Shown one piece after another: positions 9,254-18,695 of a stretch of DNA of 64,000 nucleotides. The notes under the pieces are model-generated. The model was not told the DNA's origin and did not search any database. It saw only the letters and a program-made list of their open reading frames with translations. The stretch covers positions 434,001 to 498,000 of the forward strand of contig NZ_BAABWS010000002.1 of the NCBI RefSeq assembly GCF_040371945.1, read 5' to 3'. The translations under genes were made by a program, and so were the position numbers. Position 1 is the stretch's first letter; each line of letters starts with the position of its first letter. The stretch is from Litorivita sp040371945 (GTDB lineage Bacteria > Pseudomonadota > Alphaproteobacteria > Rhodobacterales > Rhodobacteraceae).

Positions 9254-10075
9254 GTGACGGGGCCAAAGCCGCCGCGCCAGCCGCGCGCCGTGGGGCACGC
9301 GATTTTGCGCAGCAAACTGGCGCGCGGCGCAGCGCGTATCGACGATCTGCGCACCTCGGGCGCGCTCAAACTGCTGTTCCCGCGGAGCCGAAGCTCGCAG
9401 ATGCTGCAAGCGGTGTTTCTCAACACGGCGGGCGGGGTGACGGGGGGCGACCGGCTGTGCATCGAGGCCGCGGCAGGCGCGGGCAGCCATCTGCAATTGA
9501 CCTCGCAGGCCGCCGAGCGGCTCTACCGCGCCCAAGAGGGCGAGACCGGCACGCTCGATGTGCATCTGCGCGTGGAGCAGGGCGCGCGGCTTGATTGGTT
9601 GCCGCAAGAAACCATCATGTTCGACGCCGCCCGCACCCGCCGCCATTTCGAGGTCGATCTGGCCCCTGACGCGCGGTTCTTGGCAGTGGAGCCTTTGGCC
9701 TTGGGCCGTCTGGCCATGGGCGAGCGCGTCAAAACCGGCCTCTTGCATGACCGCTGGCGGCTGCGCCAAGAGGGGCGGTTGATCTTTGCCGACAACCTGT
9801 GCCTTGAGGGTGATATCGCCGCGCATTGCGCCCATCCGGCGCTTTTGGCGGGCCATCTGGCCACGGCGGCGCTGCTCTATGTCGGCCCCGATGCCGAGGG
9901 GCACCTCGCCCCCCTGCGCGACGCGCTTGGCCCGCTTGGCGGCGCCTCGATGCTGCGCGAGAACGTGCTTTTCGCGCGGCTTCTCGCCCCCGATGCCTTT
10001 GACCTTCGCCGACCGCTTTTGCCCGCCCTGCGCGGGCTTTGCGGCACTGACCTGCCCCGAACATGGATGCTGTGA
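9254..10075 (+). CDS. ureD: Urease accessory protein UreD
   Basis: UreD is the scaffold that binds apo-urease and, with UreF and UreG, delivers nickel to it. The protein has 273 residues from a GTG start. Typical strings are LFPRS, VFLNTAGGVTGGDRL, LTSQAAERLYR, LDWLPQETIMFD and RWRLRQEGRLIFADNL. It opens the urease operon and is separated from ureA by 4 bases. The GTG start is not supported by a strong ribosome binding site, so the true start could differ by a few codons. Confidence 0.93.
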   Translation: MTGPKPPRQPRAVGHAILRSKLARGAARIDDLRTSGALKLLFPRSRSSQMLQAVFLNTAGGVTGGDRLCIEAAAGAGSHLQLTSQAAERLYRAQEGETGTLDVHLRVEQGARLDWLPQETIMFDAARTRRHFEVDLAPDARFLAVEPLALGRLAMGERVKTGLLHDRWRLRQEGRLIFADNLCLEGDIAAHCAHPALLAGHLATAALLYVGPDAEGHLAPLRDALGPLGGASMLRENVLFARLLAPDAFDLRRPLLPALRGLCGTDLPRTWML

Positions 10076-10079
10076 CCCG

Positions 10080-10382
10080 ATGCAATTGACCCCCCGCGAA
10101 AAAGACAAACTGCTGATTTCCATGGCCGCGATTGTGGCCCGTGGCCGCCTTGCGCGCGGCGTCAAGCTCAACCACCCCGAGGCCATCGCCATCATCACCG
10201 ATTTCGTCGTCGAGGGCGCGCGCGACGGCCGCTCGGTGGGGGATTTGATGCAGGCGGGCGCGCAGGTCATCAAGGCCGCCGATTGCATGGAGGGCATCGC
10301 CGAGATGATCCACGAAGTCCAAGTCGAAGCGACCTTTCCCGACGGCACCAAATTGGTGACGGTGCATAATCCGATCCGTTAA
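10080..10382 (+). CDS. ureA: Urease gamma subunit UreA
   Basis: The small gamma structural subunit of urease, 100 residues, the standard length. It begins MQLTPREKDKLLISMAA and contains RGVKLNHPEAIAIITDF, EGARDGRSV and the C-terminal VQVEATFPDGTKLVTVHNPI, all typical. It follows ureD by 4 bases. Unlike many clusters, ureB does not follow directly: a small ORF lies between. Confidence 0.97.
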   Translation: MQLTPREKDKLLISMAAIVARGRLARGVKLNHPEAIAIITDFVVEGARDGRSVGDLMQAGAQVIKAADCMEGIAEMIHEVQVEATFPDGTKLVTVHNPIR

Positions 10383-10408
10383 TGTGACACCTGAAGAGGA
10401 GATTGAAA

Positions 10409-10546
10409 GTGGCTGAAATCATGAAGAAACTCCTAACATCCCTGCGCGGCGCAATGCATCTGCATCCGTCGCACCACCGCGCTCCGATCTATTTGGAGAC
10501 CTGCTGTAAACGAGACGCCGCAAGGCGCGGAAAGGCCAAAAAATGA
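10409..10546 (+). CDS. Small ORF between ureA and ureB, 45 residues, His/Cys-containing
   Basis: An unrecognised short reading frame starts with GTG at 10409, with AGAGGAG just upstream, and an internal in-frame ATG lies at 10421. It ends in a TGA that overlaps the ureB ATG (ATGA), so translation of the two would be coupled. The peptide has a basic N-terminus (MKKLL), a histidine cluster MHLHPSHHR, a Cys pair in ETCCKRD and a very basic tail ending RRGKAKK. The histidines and cysteines suggest metal or nucleic-acid binding, but that is only inference. It could also be only a translational coupler for ureB. Confidence 0.5.
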   Translation: MAEIMKKLLTSLRGAMHLHPSHHRAPIYLETCCKRDAARRGKAKK

Positions 10547-10848
10547 TCCCAGGAGAAGTGATGCCCGCGCAGGGCGAGATCACCCTCAATGCGCAGGCCG
10601 AGGCGATCACCATGATGGTCGCCAATACCGGCGATCGCCCCGTGCAGATCGGCAGCCATTACCATTTCGCCGAGGCCAATAGCGCGCTCGATTTCGACCG
10701 CGACGGCGCGCGCGGCATGCGGCTTGATATTGCGGCGGGCACCGCCGTGCGCTTTGAACCCGGACAGCGGCGCGAGGTGCAATTGATCCCCGTTGGCGGG
10801 CTGCGCCGGATTTACGGATTTAACCAAGCCGTGATGGGCCCGCTTTAG
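10543..10848 (+). CDS. ureB: Urease beta subunit UreB
   Basis: The beta structural subunit of urease, 101 residues, the usual length. It begins MIPGEVMPAQGEITLN and contains VANTGDRPVQIGSHYHF, FDRDGARGMRLDI, GTAVRFEPGQ and a C-terminal YGFNQAVMGPL region. The ATG overlaps the stop of the upstream small ORF, which suggests translational coupling. The gene is followed by about 100 bases of C-rich spacer before the next ORF. Confidence 0.97.
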   Translation: MIPGEVMPAQGEITLNAQAEAITMMVANTGDRPVQIGSHYHFAEANSALDFDRDGARGMRLDIAAGTAVRFEPGQRREVQLIPVGGLRRIYGFNQAVMGPL

Positions 10849-10951
10849 CGCCCCGTCGCAGTCCCTGCCGCAGTCCCCGACTCCTTCACGCCGCCCTCGA
10901 CCCTCAGACCCAGACCCCCCGATGCCAGTGCCCCAGTTAGGACCAAATATC

Positions 10952-11281
10952 ATGAAACCCCTCCCGATCTTCTCTCCCGCGCCGATGATGGATGTGTTGC
11001 GCCTGTCGATGCAGGCCACCGCTCTGGCCGCCGAGGCGCAAAGCGTGATCGCCATGCGCATGATGGGGATGGCCGGATTTTGGTCCGTCACCCCGCATGA
11101 GAAAACCCGCATGATGAACGAGAAAACCGACGCCTTTACCGAGGCCGGATTTGCCGTTGCCCATGCGGCGATGCGCGGGGCGCGCGCCGACCAGATCGTT
11201 GATGCGGGGATCCAACCCCTGCGCCGCAAAACCAAATCCAACGTCAAAAGATTGACCAAACGCGGACCGAAGTTGCCGTGA
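10952..11281 (+). CDS. Small helical protein encoded inside the urease cluster
   Basis: A 109-residue protein between ureB and ureC. It looks largely helical, with a hydrophobic/alanine-rich first half (TALAAEAQSVIAMRMMGMAGFW) and a highly basic C-terminus with RRKTKSNVKRLTKRGP. Proteins with this pattern occur in rhodobacterial urease clusters and are often named 'antifreeze protein' without evidence; the helix pattern also recalls phasin-like proteins. The role in urease maturation is unknown. AGGA lies upstream of the ATG at 10952; an in-frame ATG at 10922 is the alternative. Confidence 0.75.
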   Translation: MKPLPIFSPAPMMDVLRLSMQATALAAEAQSVIAMRMMGMAGFWSVTPHEKTRMMNEKTDAFTEAGFAVAHAAMRGARADQIVDAGIQPLRRKTKSNVKRLTKRGPKLP

Positions 11282-11324
11282 AACCCTGCGCTTTCGGGCC
11301 GCGGGGTGCGGGCCGCGCGCCGCA

Positions 11325-11362
11325 CCGACGCAATACCGACGCAATACCGACGTGATACCGAC
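11325..11362 (+). repeat. 11-bp tandem repeat upstream of ureC
   Basis: CCGACGCAATA occurs at 11325-11335 and 11336-11346, followed by CCGACGTGATA at 11347-11357 and a partial CCGAC. It lies in the 158-base spacer before ureC. The same unit appears inverted at 42710-42742. Confidence 0.9.
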
Positions 11363-11439
11363 CCGCGTTTTTGACCCAGATGACGCCCGATAGATGACAG
11401 ACAGACGACCGATATGACCGACCCCAAGGAGCCCGCCCG

Positions 11440-13149
<1,710 letters not shown>

Positions 13150-13181
13150 CGCGCCCGCCTTGATATGGCGGCAGATAGGCA

Positions 13182-13214
13182 AAAGGCCCGGTGTTTTCCG
13201 GGCCTTTAGTCTTT
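13182..13214 (+). terminator. Terminator after ureC
   Basis: AAAGGCCCGG and CCGGGCCTTT form the stem, followed shortly by six T residues. The site also lies downstream of the convergent VPLPA-CTERM gene. Confidence 0.85.
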
Positions 13215-13226
13215 TTTGTCAAAGGA

Positions 13227-13838
13227 TTACGCGGCGCGCGCTTTGCGTTTGCGCGCCAATGCCCCGCCGCCGATCAAGCCGCTGAGCAATAGCAACCCGC
13301 CCGCAGGCAGCGGCACCGCAGGGGCCATATCGTCATAGGTATAGGTCAGATTGTCGAGCATCCATGTCGCCCCTGTTCCCGCTTGCGAGAACACGGCGCT
13401 TTTGATGCCTGTCGCGCTGAGCCCGAGGAAGGTTTCGCCGGTCACACTGGCCGTGCCAAGCAAGGTGCCGGTGCCGCCGACGCCGTCGAAAATCTCCAGC
13501 ATGAGGCCGTCACCAAGGCTGCCGAAGTCGACCAGCGCGCCGATCTGCGACGCAACGCCGATGAAATCGAAGGTCAGCGAAAGCTCGAAGCCAGTTCCGA
13601 GCGGGCCGGCCGAGGTGTTGTAGATGCCCAAAGGCTCGCCCGCCACGACGGGGCCGGATGCGCTGGCGATCATCGCCTCGCCACTGCCTTCGGCGCTGAC
13701 GGTCAAACCGTCCAATTGCGTGGTGATTGTATCGCCGGAGCTAAAGCCTTCGAAGGTTTCGGTCACCGTCATGGTTGCCGCCGAAGAGGCGCCCGCCAAT
13801 GCGATCAGCCCTGCGGCCAAAGTATATTTAAGTGTCAT
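13227..13838 (-). CDS. Exported protein with VPLPA-CTERM sorting signal
   Basis: A 203-residue secreted protein. It has a signal peptide (about 1-21, ending AGASSAATM), then a beta-rich extracellular domain with repeated Gly/Ser/Thr, of the sort seen in PEP-CTERM-type proteins. The C-terminus has the sorting signal VPLPAGGLLLLSGL, a hydrophobic helix and a basic end ARKRKARAA. Such signals are recognised by an exosortase (the VPLPA class is associated with XrtD), which is not in this window. The upstream sequence has AGGGGGA before the ATG. Ligand or role unknown. It lies inside the urease region but on the opposite strand. Confidence 0.88.
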   Translation of the reverse strand: MTLKYTLAAGLIALAGASSAATMTVTETFEGFSSGDTITTQLDGLTVSAEGSGEAMIASASGPVVAGEPLGIYNTSAGPLGTGFELSLTFDFIGVASQIGALVDFGSLGDGLMLEIFDGVGGTGTLLGTASVTGETFLGLSATGIKSAVFSQAGTGATWMLDNLTYTYDDMAPAVPLPAGGLLLLSGLIGGGALARKRKARAA

Positions 13839-14142
13839 AATCAGTATCCCCCTGATTTGTGGTTTTAAAAAATGAGTTCTTGGTAAGCCAGATAGGGAAA
13901 GTATGAATTGGCAGCCTTCCCCAAGGTAATCTACGCGGTTGTTGATGGCAGAGTCCAGTAAAATAAGGGGTTTCCTTTGGGTTTCCGGCTTTGTGTTCTC
14001 GGGCTGCGGCCTTTGTGACGGTTTTGCTGCGATGCAGAAACTGCATGGCGGCAATTCCGAACGGGCAGTGGTAAGGTCGTCATTGCTGACCTATCTTGAG
14101 GGGCAAGGGAGACATGAACTCCAAACCGAAAGAGGTTTCCAA
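13839..14142. other. Divergent intergenic region, no gene seen
   Basis: 304 bases separate the leftward VPLPA-CTERM gene from the rightward DUF1127 gene. It is more AT-rich near 13850-13990 and should hold two promoters. No clear gene or regulator site was identified. Confidence 0.5.
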
Positions 14143-14370
14143 ATGGCCACTCACAGCACGAACATCGCCTATCCCACCCGCAGCCTGAGCGCGCGCGCAA
14201 ATGCGTTCTTCGCCGCATTGGGGCGCGGCATGGAGCGCTATATCGAGCGTAAGTCCCGCGCAGGGCAAATCCAGCAGCTCGAAGCAAAATCCGATGCGGA
14301 ATTGGCCGCGATGGGTTTGAAACGCGAGCAGATCGCGCTGCATGTGTTTCGCGATCTCTACTATATCTAA
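14143..14370 (+). CDS. Small DUF1127 protein
   Basis: A 75-residue protein with the DUF1127 (YjiS-like) pattern: an amphipathic N-terminal helix, then a GRGMERYIERKSRAGQI segment and QLEAKSDAELAAMGLKREQIALHVF. In alphaproteobacteria such proteins are small arginine-rich factors linked to stress, phosphate metabolism or RNA binding. AGAGG lies upstream of the ATG. The gene is monocistronic and followed by a terminator. Its position between ureC and ureE looks incidental. Confidence 0.88.
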   Translation: MATHSTNIAYPTRSLSARANAFFAALGRGMERYIERKSRAGQIQQLEAKSDAELAAMGLKREQIALHVFRDLYYI

Positions 14371-14458
14371 ATCTAATCCGGTCCCTCGGTGATCCCTCGA
14401 TGGTGCGCATATTTTGGCGCATCGTCGAGGCTGGCCGCAGGCCGCGATCCATGACGAT

Positions 14459-14492
14459 CAGGGCGGCCCTTTGGGGCGCGCCCTATTTTTTT
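14459..14492 (+). terminator. Terminator after the DUF1127 gene
   Basis: AGGGCG and CGCCCT pair around a GC-rich loop and a run of seven T residues follows. It lies about 90 bases after the DUF1127 stop and before ureE. Confidence 0.7.
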
Positions 14493-14624
14493 GCCTGAAT
14501 TTCAGGCGCTTTGCGCGATTTTGCGCCGTTTGGGGGCTTGCCCTCTGGTACCTTGGTGTGGCTGCGGCCAATATGGCGGCAATGAGGGCCATGCCCTTGG
14601 CCATGCAAGAGGGAAGCCGCGCCT

Positions 14625-15305
14625 ATGAGCGAGCCGCGCGCCACACAGATCGAACGCGCCGCACAGAGTGCACAGGGTGCAGAGGCTGCGCCGGATGCGG
14701 TTTTCGCGGACCGGATTGCGCTGAGCTATGAGGCGCGTTTTTTGCGGCGCAAGCGGCTGGTCGCGCAAGGCGGCATCGGGTTCTTGGTCGATCTGCCCAA
14801 GGCCGAAAGTCTGGACGCGGGCGACGCCTTTGTTCTGGCCGACGGGCGGCGCATCTTGATCGAGGCCGAACCCGAAGCCTTGATCGCGGTGCGCGGTGAT
14901 GTTTTGCGCATGGCATGGCATATCGGTAACCGCCATACGCCTTGCCAGATCGAGGGCGATTGCCTTTATATTCAAGAGGATAAAGTCTTGGCGGACATGC
15001 TGCGCGGGCTGGGGGCGAGGCTTGCGGCTGTCACCGCGCCGTTCACGCCCGAAGGCGGCGCCTACGGGATGGGGCGCACCCATGCCCATGCCCACGGCCA
15101 TACGCATTTTGGCGCCGATGGCACGCCCCAAGGCGGCACCGCGCATAAGGATTTGGCCGTTCCGGAGGGCGCAGCGCATGAGCACGCGCATGGGCATAGC
15201 CACACGCACGGTCACGCGCATGCGCAGTCCCACGACCACAGCCACGCGCACCCCCACCCCCATGACCATTCCCACGACCACCCACATGACCACAGCCATG
15301 ACTGA
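14625..15305 (+). CDS. ureE: Urease accessory protein UreE with a long histidine-rich tail
   Basis: UreE is the nickel metallochaperone of urease. The protein has 226 residues. The N-terminal half holds RFLRRKRLVAQGG, the central domain holds LADGRRILIEAEPE and HIGNRHTPCQIEGDCLYI (with the conserved metal-binding His). The last 78 residues (from MGRTHAHAHG) contain 26 histidines in HxH runs, which can store or buffer nickel. GAGGGAAG lies upstream. The C-terminal coding sequence overlaps the ureF start by 8 bases. The tail is longer than in many UreE proteins. Confidence 0.95.
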   Translation: MSEPRATQIERAAQSAQGAEAAPDAVFADRIALSYEARFLRRKRLVAQGGIGFLVDLPKAESLDAGDAFVLADGRRILIEAEPEALIAVRGDVLRMAWHIGNRHTPCQIEGDCLYIQEDKVLADMLRGLGARLAAVTAPFTPEGGAYGMGRTHAHAHGHTHFGADGTPQGGTAHKDLAVPEGAAHEHAHGHSHTHGHAHAQSHDHSHAHPHPHDHSHDHPHDHSHD

Positions 15306-15963
15306 CCCCGCGCCGATCAAAACCGATGCCGAGGCGGCGCAGGTTTTGCACCAATGGTTCTCGCCCGCCTTTCCGGTCGGCGGTTTTGCCTATTCGCACG
15401 GGCTGGAGACCGCGATAGCGCAGGGGCAGATCGCCTCGGCGCAAGATTTGCGCCTCTGGCTTGACGGACTTCTCGCGCATGGGGCAGGGCGGATGGATGC
15501 GGTGCTGATGGCCCATGCGTGGCGCGCGGATGCGCAGCAGACGGCGGCGCTGGCCGATCTGGCCTCGGCGCTTTGCCCCTCGGCCGAGCGGCGTTTGGAG
15601 ACAGAGGCGCAGGGCGAGGCTTTTGCCCGCACGGTGTCGGCGCTTTACGGGTTGGATCTGCCCGCCATGCCCTATCCGGTGGCCTTGGGCCGCGCCGCGC
15701 GCCTGATCGGGCTGCCTTTGGCGCCGCTTTTGCAATTGGCGCTGCAGGGCTTTGCCGCCAATCTGGTCTCGGCGGCGGCGCGTTTGGTGCCATTGGGCCA
15801 AACCGAAGGGCAGGAGGCCCTCACCGCGCTTTTGCCGCTCTGTGCGCGCCTTGCGACGGAGGCCGAAACCGCCGATCTCGACGAGGTTGGCAGCATCGCT
15901 CTGGCCGGTGACATCGCCTCGATGCGCCATGAGGTGCAAAGCGTGAGGTTGTTTCGCTCATGA
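15298..15963 (+). CDS. ureF: Urease accessory protein UreF
   Basis: UreF joins UreD on apo-urease and controls nickel delivery by UreG. The protein has 221 residues from the ATG at 15298. Typical strings are WFSPAFPVGGFAYSHGLE at the N-terminus, then LLAHGAGRMDAVLM, LPAMPYPVALGRAA and the C-terminal IASMRHEVQSVRLFRS. An in-frame ATG at 15286 would add four residues (MTTA). It overlaps ureE by 8 bases and the next gene by 4 bases, so all three are likely co-translated. Confidence 0.94.
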   Translation: MTDPAPIKTDAEAAQVLHQWFSPAFPVGGFAYSHGLETAIAQGQIASAQDLRLWLDGLLAHGAGRMDAVLMAHAWRADAQQTAALADLASALCPSAERRLETEAQGEAFARTVSALYGLDLPAMPYPVALGRAARLIGLPLAPLLQLALQGFAANLVSAAARLVPLGQTEGQEALTALLPLCARLATEAETADLDEVGSIALAGDIASMRHEVQSVRLFRS

Positions 15964-16391
15964 GCGCTCTGGCCGATGTGATCAGCGTGATCTTGGTCGC
16001 GATTGCCGCGCTGCACGGGGCTTGGGCGCTGCGCATCTGGTGGCCGCTGCGCGACGAGACAGATTTGGCGCGCGCCGCCGTGGGCACCCGCGACATCACC
16101 AAAATGCCAAGCCCTGCGGCCTGTTGGGCGGTGGTTCTGGTGCTGCTGGCGGGCGCGCTTTGGTTGCAATTGCCGCGAGATGCGGGCGGGCTGCGCGGGG
16201 CTTTGGTGCCTGCGGGGCTTGGCGTGATGACGCTGGCGTTTTTGGCGCGCGGGGTTGCGGCCTATGTGCCTGCCCTGCGCCGCCTTGGCCCCGAAGAGCC
16301 CTTTGCCACGCTCGACCGGCGCTATTACGCCCCGCTGTGCCTCGCGCTGGCCGCGGGCACGGCGGCGGTGCTCTTGTCGGGGGCGCCGTGA
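15960..16391 (+). CDS. DUF3995-type membrane protein in the urease cluster
   Basis: A 143-residue protein with four likely membrane helices: ISVILVAIAALHGAWAL at 9-25, AACWAVVLVLLAGALWL at 53-69, GVMTLAFLARGVAAY near 90-104 and LCLALAAGTAAVLL near the end. The LHGAWALRIWWPLRDE motif and the central RxxA fit DUF3995. It begins with an ATGA overlap on the ureF stop. Its role is unknown; a link to urea, ammonia or nickel movement is suggested only by position. Confidence 0.7.
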   Translation: MSALADVISVILVAIAALHGAWALRIWWPLRDETDLARAAVGTRDITKMPSPAACWAVVLVLLAGALWLQLPRDAGGLRGALVPAGLGVMTLAFLARGVAAYVPALRRLGPEEPFATLDRRYYAPLCLALAAGTAAVLLSGAP

Positions 16392-16464
16392 TGCGCCCCG
16401 ATCCGTTTCGAGACGGCTTTGCCCGGATGACCCTTCCCCCACGATCCAGACCAAAGGTGGCCCC

Positions 16465-17124
16465 ATGAGCGATACGTCCAGTAAATCCCCGAATGGCCCG
16501 CTGCGCGTGGGCCTTGGCGGCCCTGTGGGCGCAGGCAAAACCACGCTGACCGCCGCGCTGTGCCGCGCTTTGTCGGGCAAGCTGTCGATGGCGGTGGTGA
16601 CCAATGATATCTACACCCGCGAGGATGCCGATGCTTTGGTGCGCATGCAGGTCCTGCCCTCCGAGCGCATCATGGGGGTGGAAACCGGCGGCTGTCCGCA
16701 TACGGCGATCCGCGAGGATGCCTCGATCAATCTTGCGGCCATTGCGCGGCTCAACGAGCGGTTTGGCGATCTCGATCTGGTGCTGGTGGAATCGGGCGGT
16801 GACAACCTTTCCGCGACGTTTTCGCCCGAACTGGTCGATCTGACCATCTATGTGATCGACGTGGCCGCAGGCGAGGAAATCCCGCGCAAGGGCGGGCCCG
16901 CGATCACCAAATCCGACATTCTGGTGATCAACAAAACCGATCTTGCGCCCTATGTGGGGGCCGATCTGGCGGTGATGGAGCGCGACGCAAAAGCGCAACG
17001 CGGCCCGCGGCCCTTCGTCTTTACCAACCTCAAAACCGGCGCGGGACTGACGCAGGTTCTGGCGCTGATCGCCCAGATCGGCGGCTTGGAGATTGCACCC
17101 GATCCTGCGGCAATCGAAGCGTGA
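16465..17124 (+). CDS. ureG: Urease accessory GTPase UreG
   Basis: UreG is the SIMIBI-class GTPase that powers nickel insertion into urease. It has 219 residues. Motifs are the P-loop GGPVGAGKTTL near the N-terminus, TNDIYTREDAD, the metal-binding CPH motif in ETGGCPHTAIRED, ESGGDNLSATFSPEL and the guanine-specific NKTDLAPYVGADL. Length is typical. It follows the DUF3995 gene by 73 bases and ends the second urease transcription unit. Confidence 0.97.
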   Translation: MSDTSSKSPNGPLRVGLGGPVGAGKTTLTAALCRALSGKLSMAVVTNDIYTREDADALVRMQVLPSERIMGVETGGCPHTAIREDASINLAAIARLNERFGDLDLVLVESGGDNLSATFSPELVDLTIYVIDVAAGEEIPRKGGPAITKSDILVINKTDLAPYVGADLAVMERDAKAQRGPRPFVFTNLKTGAGLTQVLALIAQIGGLEIAPDPAAIEA

Positions 17125-17165
17125 GCGCTTGACAGTTTGCGCGCGCCGCGCCAACCCTCGCCCCC

Positions 17166-18614
17166 ATGTTTGATCTGCGCCCCGTTGGATATGTAATCGG
17201 CCTTTTGGTGGCAGCCCTCGGGCTTACCATGTTCTTGCCGATGCTGGTCGATATTGCCGAAGGGCGCGGCCATTGGCCCGCTTTTGCGGCCTCTGCTCTG
17301 CTGAGCATGACGGTGGGCGGTTTGGTCGCCCTGTCGTGCCGCAACGGGCTGCGCGAGGGGCTGTCGATCCAGCAAACCTTTTTGCTCACCACCGGCGTGT
17401 GGTTGATGTTGCCGATTTTTGGCGCGCTGCCGTTCATTTTGGGCGAGACCGATGCGCGCTGGGTCGATGCGTTTTTCGAGGCCATGTCGGGGATGACGAC
17501 CACCGGATCGACGGTGTTTTCCGGCCTTGATGATATGCCCAAGGGCATATTGCTGTGGCGCGGGATATTGCAATGGCTGGGCGGGGTCGGGATCATTGTG
17601 GTCGCCATGGTGTTCCTGCCCGAGTTGCGCGTCGGCGGGATGCAAATTTTTCGCTCCGAAGCCTTTGACACCATGGGCAAAATTTTGCCGCGCGCCTCGG
17701 CCATCGCCTCGCAGATCTCGGTGATCTATGTCGGACTGACCTTGGCCTGCGCGGCCTCCTATATCGTTTTGGGGATGAATGCCTTTGACGCCACGGTGCA
17801 TGCGCTCACCACCGTGTCCACCGGCGGGTTTTCCAATTACGACGCCTCTTTTGGCACGTTTTCCGGCCCCGCCGAATATGTCGCCTCTTTCTTCATGATC
17901 CTCGCCGCGCTGCCCTTTGTGCGCTATGTGCAAATGCTCAACGGCCATAGCACGGCGCTCTTTGGCGATGCGCAGGTGCGCGGGTTCTTGATGGTGATCG
18001 GCGTGCTTGTTGTCATAACCACCGCCGTGTTGACCACGATCTTTCCGCATCATTGGGAGCAAAGCTTTCGCGAGGCGCTGTTCAATATCACCTCGATCAT
18101 TTCGGGCACCGGATATGCCAGTGTGGACTATATGAATTGGGGCGGTTTTTTAATCGCGATCTTCTTCTTCATCGGCCTTGTCGGCGGCTGTGCGGGGTCG
18201 ACGGCCTGCTCGGTGAAAATCTTTCGCTACCAGATTTTGATCGCCTCGGTGAAATCGCAAATCCGCCGTATCCATTCGCCCCACGGGGTGTTTACGCCGC
18301 GCTATGACGGGCGGGTGATCGACGAGGATGTGCTCAATTCGGTGATGTCGTTTTTCGTATTTTTCGTCGTGTCGGTCGGGGTTTTGGCCGTGGCCTTGGG
18401 GCTGACCGGATTGGATTTCACCACTTCCGTGTCGGGCGCGGCGACGGCGCTGGCCAATATCGGGCCGGGTTTGGGCGATAAGATCGGTCCCGCGGGCAAT
18501 TTCGCGGGTCTCAATGACACGGCGAAATGGCTCTTGGCGGCGGGGATGTTGATCGGGCGGCTGGAGCTGATGGCGGTTTATGCGATCTTGACGGTGAATT
18601 TCTGGCGCGCCTAG
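17166..18614 (+). CDS. trkH: Trk-type potassium uptake protein TrkH
   Basis: A 482-residue ion-conducting subunit of the TrkH/KtrB family, in the inner membrane. Four pore repeats are visible: MTTTGSTVFSGLD, TVSTGGFSNYD, ISGTGYASVDY and the last one around NIGPGLGDKIGP. These contain the selectivity-filter glycines. The family usually works with a cytosolic TrkA gating ring, which is not in this window. It lies 41 bases after ureG but has no known functional link to urease. Confidence 0.94.
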   Translation: MFDLRPVGYVIGLLVAALGLTMFLPMLVDIAEGRGHWPAFAASALLSMTVGGLVALSCRNGLREGLSIQQTFLLTTGVWLMLPIFGALPFILGETDARWVDAFFEAMSGMTTTGSTVFSGLDDMPKGILLWRGILQWLGGVGIIVVAMVFLPELRVGGMQIFRSEAFDTMGKILPRASAIASQISVIYVGLTLACAASYIVLGMNAFDATVHALTTVSTGGFSNYDASFGTFSGPAEYVASFFMILAALPFVRYVQMLNGHSTALFGDAQVRGFLMVIGVLVVITTAVLTTIFPHHWEQSFREALFNITSIISGTGYASVDYMNWGGFLIAIFFFIGLVGGCAGSTACSVKIFRYQILIASVKSQIRRIHSPHGVFTPRYDGRVIDEDVLNSVMSFFVFFVVSVGVLAVALGLTGLDFTTSVSGAATALANIGPGLGDKIGPAGNFAGLNDTAKWLLAAGMLIGRLELMAVYAILTVNFWRA

Positions 18615-18695
18615 GCGCGGCAATGTGCCCTTAGGTCAATGCGCCAAGCTGTGTTTGAGTGGCAGTGCCCTCCGCCCCCTGCCCATAGGTGCCCC

